Source: Acephala macrosclerotiorum
Lineage: Eukaryota > Ascomycota > Leotiomycetes > Helotiales > Mollisiaceae
Direction: 5' to 3'
DNA length: 64,000 nt
NCBI GenBank assembly: GCA_014904845.1
Contig: MU119224.1
Coordinates: 366,506-430,505, forward strand
The position numbers were made by a program, and so were the translations under genes. The notes beneath the pieces are model-generated. The model was not told the origin of the DNA and searched no databases. It saw nothing but the letters and a program-made list of their open reading frames with translations. The stretch's first letter is position 1, and each line of letters starts with the position of its first letter. Shown piece by piece: positions 60,067 through 64,000 of this stretch.

Positions 60067-61031
60067 TAAAATTGAAATTATATTTTTTAATTTTTACGCG
60101 TTTATTAAATTTACAATTTACAATTAATTAACGAATTATTTAATTTATTTATTTATTTTATTTTTAATTTATTATTAATAATATTAATATTAGTTAATAA
60201 TTATTTAATTAATTATAAAATAATTAAATTTTTATTTAAAAAAAAATTCATTTATAAAAAAAAATTTATTTTTTAAATAATTTATTTTTTATAAAAATAT
60301 ATTAAAAATATTAAAAATATTAAAAATTTAAAAAAATAATATAAAAACGATTTTAAATTTATATTTATTTTATAAATTTACGTTTATTATATAAAATAAT
60401 AATATTTATAAAAAACGAATAAAAAAATATAAAAATTATTTTAAATTTATATAAATTTATTTGAATTTATATTTAAAATAATATCGATAAATTTTTTTTA
60501 CGTTTTTATTTATTATTTAATTAAAAACGTATAAATATTAATAAATATATTTATTTGAATTCGATAAAAAAAATTTTAATTTTTTTATTATTTATTATAT
60601 AATTATTTTTTAAAATAATAAATTTATTTAAAATTAAATTTATTTATAATAAAAATAAATAAAAAAAAAATTTCGATTTTATAAACAATAAAAATATTAA
60701 ATAAATATATTTTTTATCGATTTAAAATATATAAAAAAAAAAAAATATTTGAATTATAATTTATAAATTTTTTTTTAAAAATTTTTTAAAAAATATATAT
60801 ATAAAAATTTTTATATATTATTTTTAAAATTTTTTATATATTTATAAAATTTAAATATTAAAAAATAAAAAATTTATTATTAATAATTTTAAAAATTCTT
60901 TTTATAAATAAATATAAATAAAAATTATTAATTAATTAAATTAATAAATTAAAATATTTTAATATTAATAATTAATATTTAAAATATAATTATTTTTATA
61001 AATATAAATTTATATTAATAAAAATATTTTT

Positions 61032-64000
61032 TGATTAATCGATTACCAATAGTACTAACGATCTACCAATAACGCGTACAATGCAATTATTGCATATTTA
61101 AATCTTTAGTACTTGAATTTAAAACAATTACTAATAGTAATAATAAACTCAAAAAAATTATTATTATTTTAAAAAGCAAAATCTAATTTTCTTTGTCAAT
61201 AGTATATATATTTCAATACGCTTTATATACACTAGTAAAAATTCATACACTGGTAAAAATTTATACACTAGTAGAAATATATATACTAGCGAAAATATAT
61301 ATACTAACAAAAATATATACACTAATGAAAATATAATCGATTAATTCGTTTTTAATATCTCTAAATTAAAAAGTATCGTAATCTATAAAATAGCAATTTC
61401 AATAAATAGTAATTATATTAATCTCTAAATAATATCGTACAATTTAATATAAAATCAAAATATTTAACAATTAAAACGATTTTCTCTATTACAAATACTT
61501 TTTATTATATCTCTTTCAAATACAAACTCTTCTATAATTGTAATTCAAATCGCTCTCGATTTTATTTAATTATTTTATAAAAACCAATTTCTTAATTAAA
61601 ATCTATTCAATATTACAAAAATCGATTTATTTTTTGATTATTAATCGTCGTAATTAAATTGATTACTATTATTATATATTTGAATTTACGTTTATTTAAA
61701 ACTTATTATCAAATTAATTATATTCTTAAAATCTTTTGAATTATATATTGTATATTCGTTGTAATTTTTTTTATATTTATTTCAAGTATTAAAATCAGTT
61801 CAAAAGAAATTCTTATTAGAATTTTTTTTAATTTTTTTGACGAAAAGTTTTTAATCGAAATTTTGTAAAAAAATAAAATAAAATATTTCGTTTTTATTGT
61901 TTTTAAAATAAATATTAATTTTTGATTTAAATTTTTCTATAATATTTTGTTTTACAATTGCAATTTGTATTAATTAATCGATTATAAAATTCGATATAAA
62001 TTAAATTTACGTATTTTCTTTTTCTTTGAATTAAAAATAAGCGTCTAAAATTAATATCAATTTTATTGTATTTATAATATATCAAAATATAATTTATCGA
62101 ATTAAATATTTTAAATATTATTTTTTTCTTTTTTTGAATTAATTGAACAAACGTAATTCGTTTAATAAATAATATTGATTCGATAAACGAATACTATTCA
62201 ATAGAATTATATTACTCGATAAATATTAAAGCGAATTAATCAAATTTATTTTTAAATACGAATTCGTTATTGTAGTAATTGTATAAAAAAAATTTATTCG
62301 TATCAATACTATTTTTGAATTAATTATTTTTTAGAATTAATTAATCAAAGTATTACTTTCAAAACAAATAAAAAATACTTATTATTTTTAATAATTACAT
62401 TTTTTTCATTCTCATTCTCTATATTATTTTCAAATAATTAAATTTAATTAATAATATCAAATAATTATAATTAAAAACAAATTATATATTGTATTATTTT
62501 CTCTTATTAAATTTCGTCGTTTTTTGAATTAAATAAAAATCGTGAATTTTATATCTATCGAAAACAATCGAATATATTTTATTAAAATCTAAATTTTTCT
62601 TTAAATTTAATATCGTTTTTTCGTACAAATTTTTAATAATTTCAAAATTAATAGTATTAATTACAAAAACTATTATTTTGATTTTTTTCGTTACAAACAA
62701 ACGAATATCAAATTACTTTCGCGTAAATATAGTTTTTTAACTGTTTTTAATTTTGTAAAAAAGTACTAAATAATATTAGAATACTATAAATACAAAAACA
62801 ATAAAATTTACTATTTTCAATATCGAATTCAAAACGTAATTTTTTATTACTATTTAATCGACGTTATTTTTTTATTGTAAAAATAATCATTATTAAAATC
62901 AAAATAATTATATAATTGAAAATTAAATTAAATCATTTTTTAATTCTTGAAAAAAAATACTATTTTTAAACGCTAATAAATTCGAAAAAAAATTTGAAAT
63001 ATATAATAAAAATATTATTTGTTTATTTTTTTTATTCTAATTATAAAATATTAATATAAACGCAAAATTTATTTTTATATTATACTTTTAATTAGTCTAA
63101 AAAAAATATAGTATAATTAGTAATTTTATTAAATCAAAAAATTTGTCGATTTATTTTATTTATATTTTATATATTCGATAAAAAAAAATCGTAAATTGTT
63201 TTATAAATATTTATTAAAATTTGAAATCATTTATTATTAATTCAATCGCGTATTTAATACGAATTAATAACGAATCGAAATAGAGTATAATTATAGTATT
63301 TATTTTGCGAATTATTATTTCTTTTAATTCGTAGAATTTATAGTCGTTTTTATTTTACTAGTTATTTATCAAAAACTAACAATCGATAATAATTCTTTCG
63401 AAAATATATTCGTTTGATTTAAATTAAAATTGTTATTAGAAATCGAATTAATCAATTATTCAATATATAGAAATCAAAATATTAATAAAAAAAATCTTAC
63501 GAGTCGAGTATACGATTATATTGTATATTAATAAATTTTTTCGATAAAATCGAATTTTAAAATTGTTTTATAAATAATAAAATATTTTATTTAAATCGTT
63601 TTCGAGTTTTATTTGAAACGTTTGAAATAAATTGTAATTATTATTTTATAATTCGAATTATTCAAATATATATCGATTAAGCGATACGTAGTTATTAAAA
63701 AAAAATAAAATAAAAAAAGAAAATAAAAAATTGTATTAATTTGTATTTGACAATAATCTAATTTTCAATGTAATAAGTTTTAAAATATTTTTTATAACGT
63801 GTAATCGATTTTAAATATTTAATTAATATTAGTTTTTAATATAGAATATAAAAAAAGAAAAAAAATATAAAAAAAAATGTAAAAAAAAAAAAAAAATTAA
63901 AATAAGTATCAAAAAAATAAATATTTTATTATTATATATTTGATTTTTGTAATTCGAATTACTATTATTTCGAGATATATTCTACGTACTTTGTTTTAAA
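61032..64000. mobile_element. second, less decayed repeat element, entering from the right
   Basis: At 61032 (TGATTAATCGATTACCAATA) composition changes abruptly from CpG-only decay to a milder state in which AC, CA, TC and CT reappear, and it stays so to the window end. A TG at the border fits an LTR end, and an 18-bp tandem array lies within the first 300 bp. A 68-codon open frame at 62494-62700 (minus) is not recognised. No second LTR lies in the window, so identity as a transposon is inference. Confidence 0.4.
61226..61333. repeat. 18-bp minisatellite, six copies
   Basis: Unit TATACACTAGTAAAAATT; six exact-length copies (61226, 61244, 61262, 61280, 61298, 61316) diverged mostly by transitions (CAC/TAT, AGT/AAC). 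The period is a multiple of three. Confidence 0.92.

Larger units (their letters stand above)
50309..61031. other. AT-rich, RIP-type sequence without genes
   Basis: No gene or RNA can be read. From 50309 to about 53450 decay is intermediate with some CpA and CpT left; from about 53450 to 61031 G and C survive almost only as CpG. It contains the long T-tract at 51475-51534 and the normal-composition island at 60021-60066. It probably consists of older, unrecognisable transposons. Confidence 0.75.

Noticed and set aside
61226..61333. CRISPR-like array
   Set aside because: Contiguous 18-bp units without spacers, in a eukaryote; it is a minisatellite.
62494..62700. Possible pol fragment in the right-hand AT-rich element
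   Set aside because: Lys/Ile/Asn-rich as any AT-rich frame; no family spacing could be matched as it could for 44593-44973.

Overview
The window comes from a filamentous ascomycete. The genes have short introns (about 46-112 bp in most) with GT/AG borders and CTRAY-type branch sites. There are chitin- and cellulose-type lytic polysaccharide monooxygenases. The last 22 kb is an AT-rich desert with the transition-only decay expected of repeat-induced point mutation (RIP). A plant-associated or saprotrophic Leotiomycete-like fungus would fit, but that is inference and no rRNA or other marker is present.

Layout. 1-1838 (minus): a nearly complete regulator-type gene with DUF1752 (GATA_AreA) and DUF3295 regions. 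1839-13525: 11.7 kb with no convincing gene. 13526-16321 (minus): a three-exon gene whose short 5' exons supply a CCCH zinc finger in front of a CHY zinc-finger protein. 18158-25407: a cluster of proteins sharing a C-x8/9-CGH-x7/10-C module (two divergent genes, one with a RING; two tandem 61-62 aa genes; two decayed copies, one of them a broken RING-H2 gene), interrupted by an AA11 LPMO with a CBM18 chitin-binding domain (21441-22723). 27776-28509 (minus): an AA9 LPMO with two compensating frameshifts. 29385-31003 (minus): a UDP-glycosyltransferase. 32075-32603 (plus): a retropepsin-like protease domain. 32870-33926 (minus): an enoyl-CoA hydratase/isomerase ending in SKI, with a GC-AG intron. 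34276-35301 (plus): a VOC/glyoxalase-like protein. 36108-38388 (minus): a secreted Ser/Thr/Ala-rich protein. 40040-40734 (plus): TIM17, the mitochondrial import translocase.

From about 41990 onward the DNA is an AT-rich, RIP-type isochore. It contains an identifiable 6.3-kb Ty1/copia element (43989-50308, read on the minus strand) with two 232-234 bp LTRs. The LTR copies differ almost only by C/T and G/A transitions, and remnants of the gag-pre-integrase and RNase H regions are readable. The element sits in a more heavily eroded background in which G and C survive almost only as CpG. A second, less eroded block begins near 61032 and leaves the window. A 46-bp island of normal composition lies alone at 60021-60066.

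Functionally the genes are mostly independent housekeeping, secreted or oxidative-degradation genes rather than a biosynthetic cluster. The least explained content is the CGH-motif family at 18-25 kb, where intact, tandem and broken copies lie side by side.
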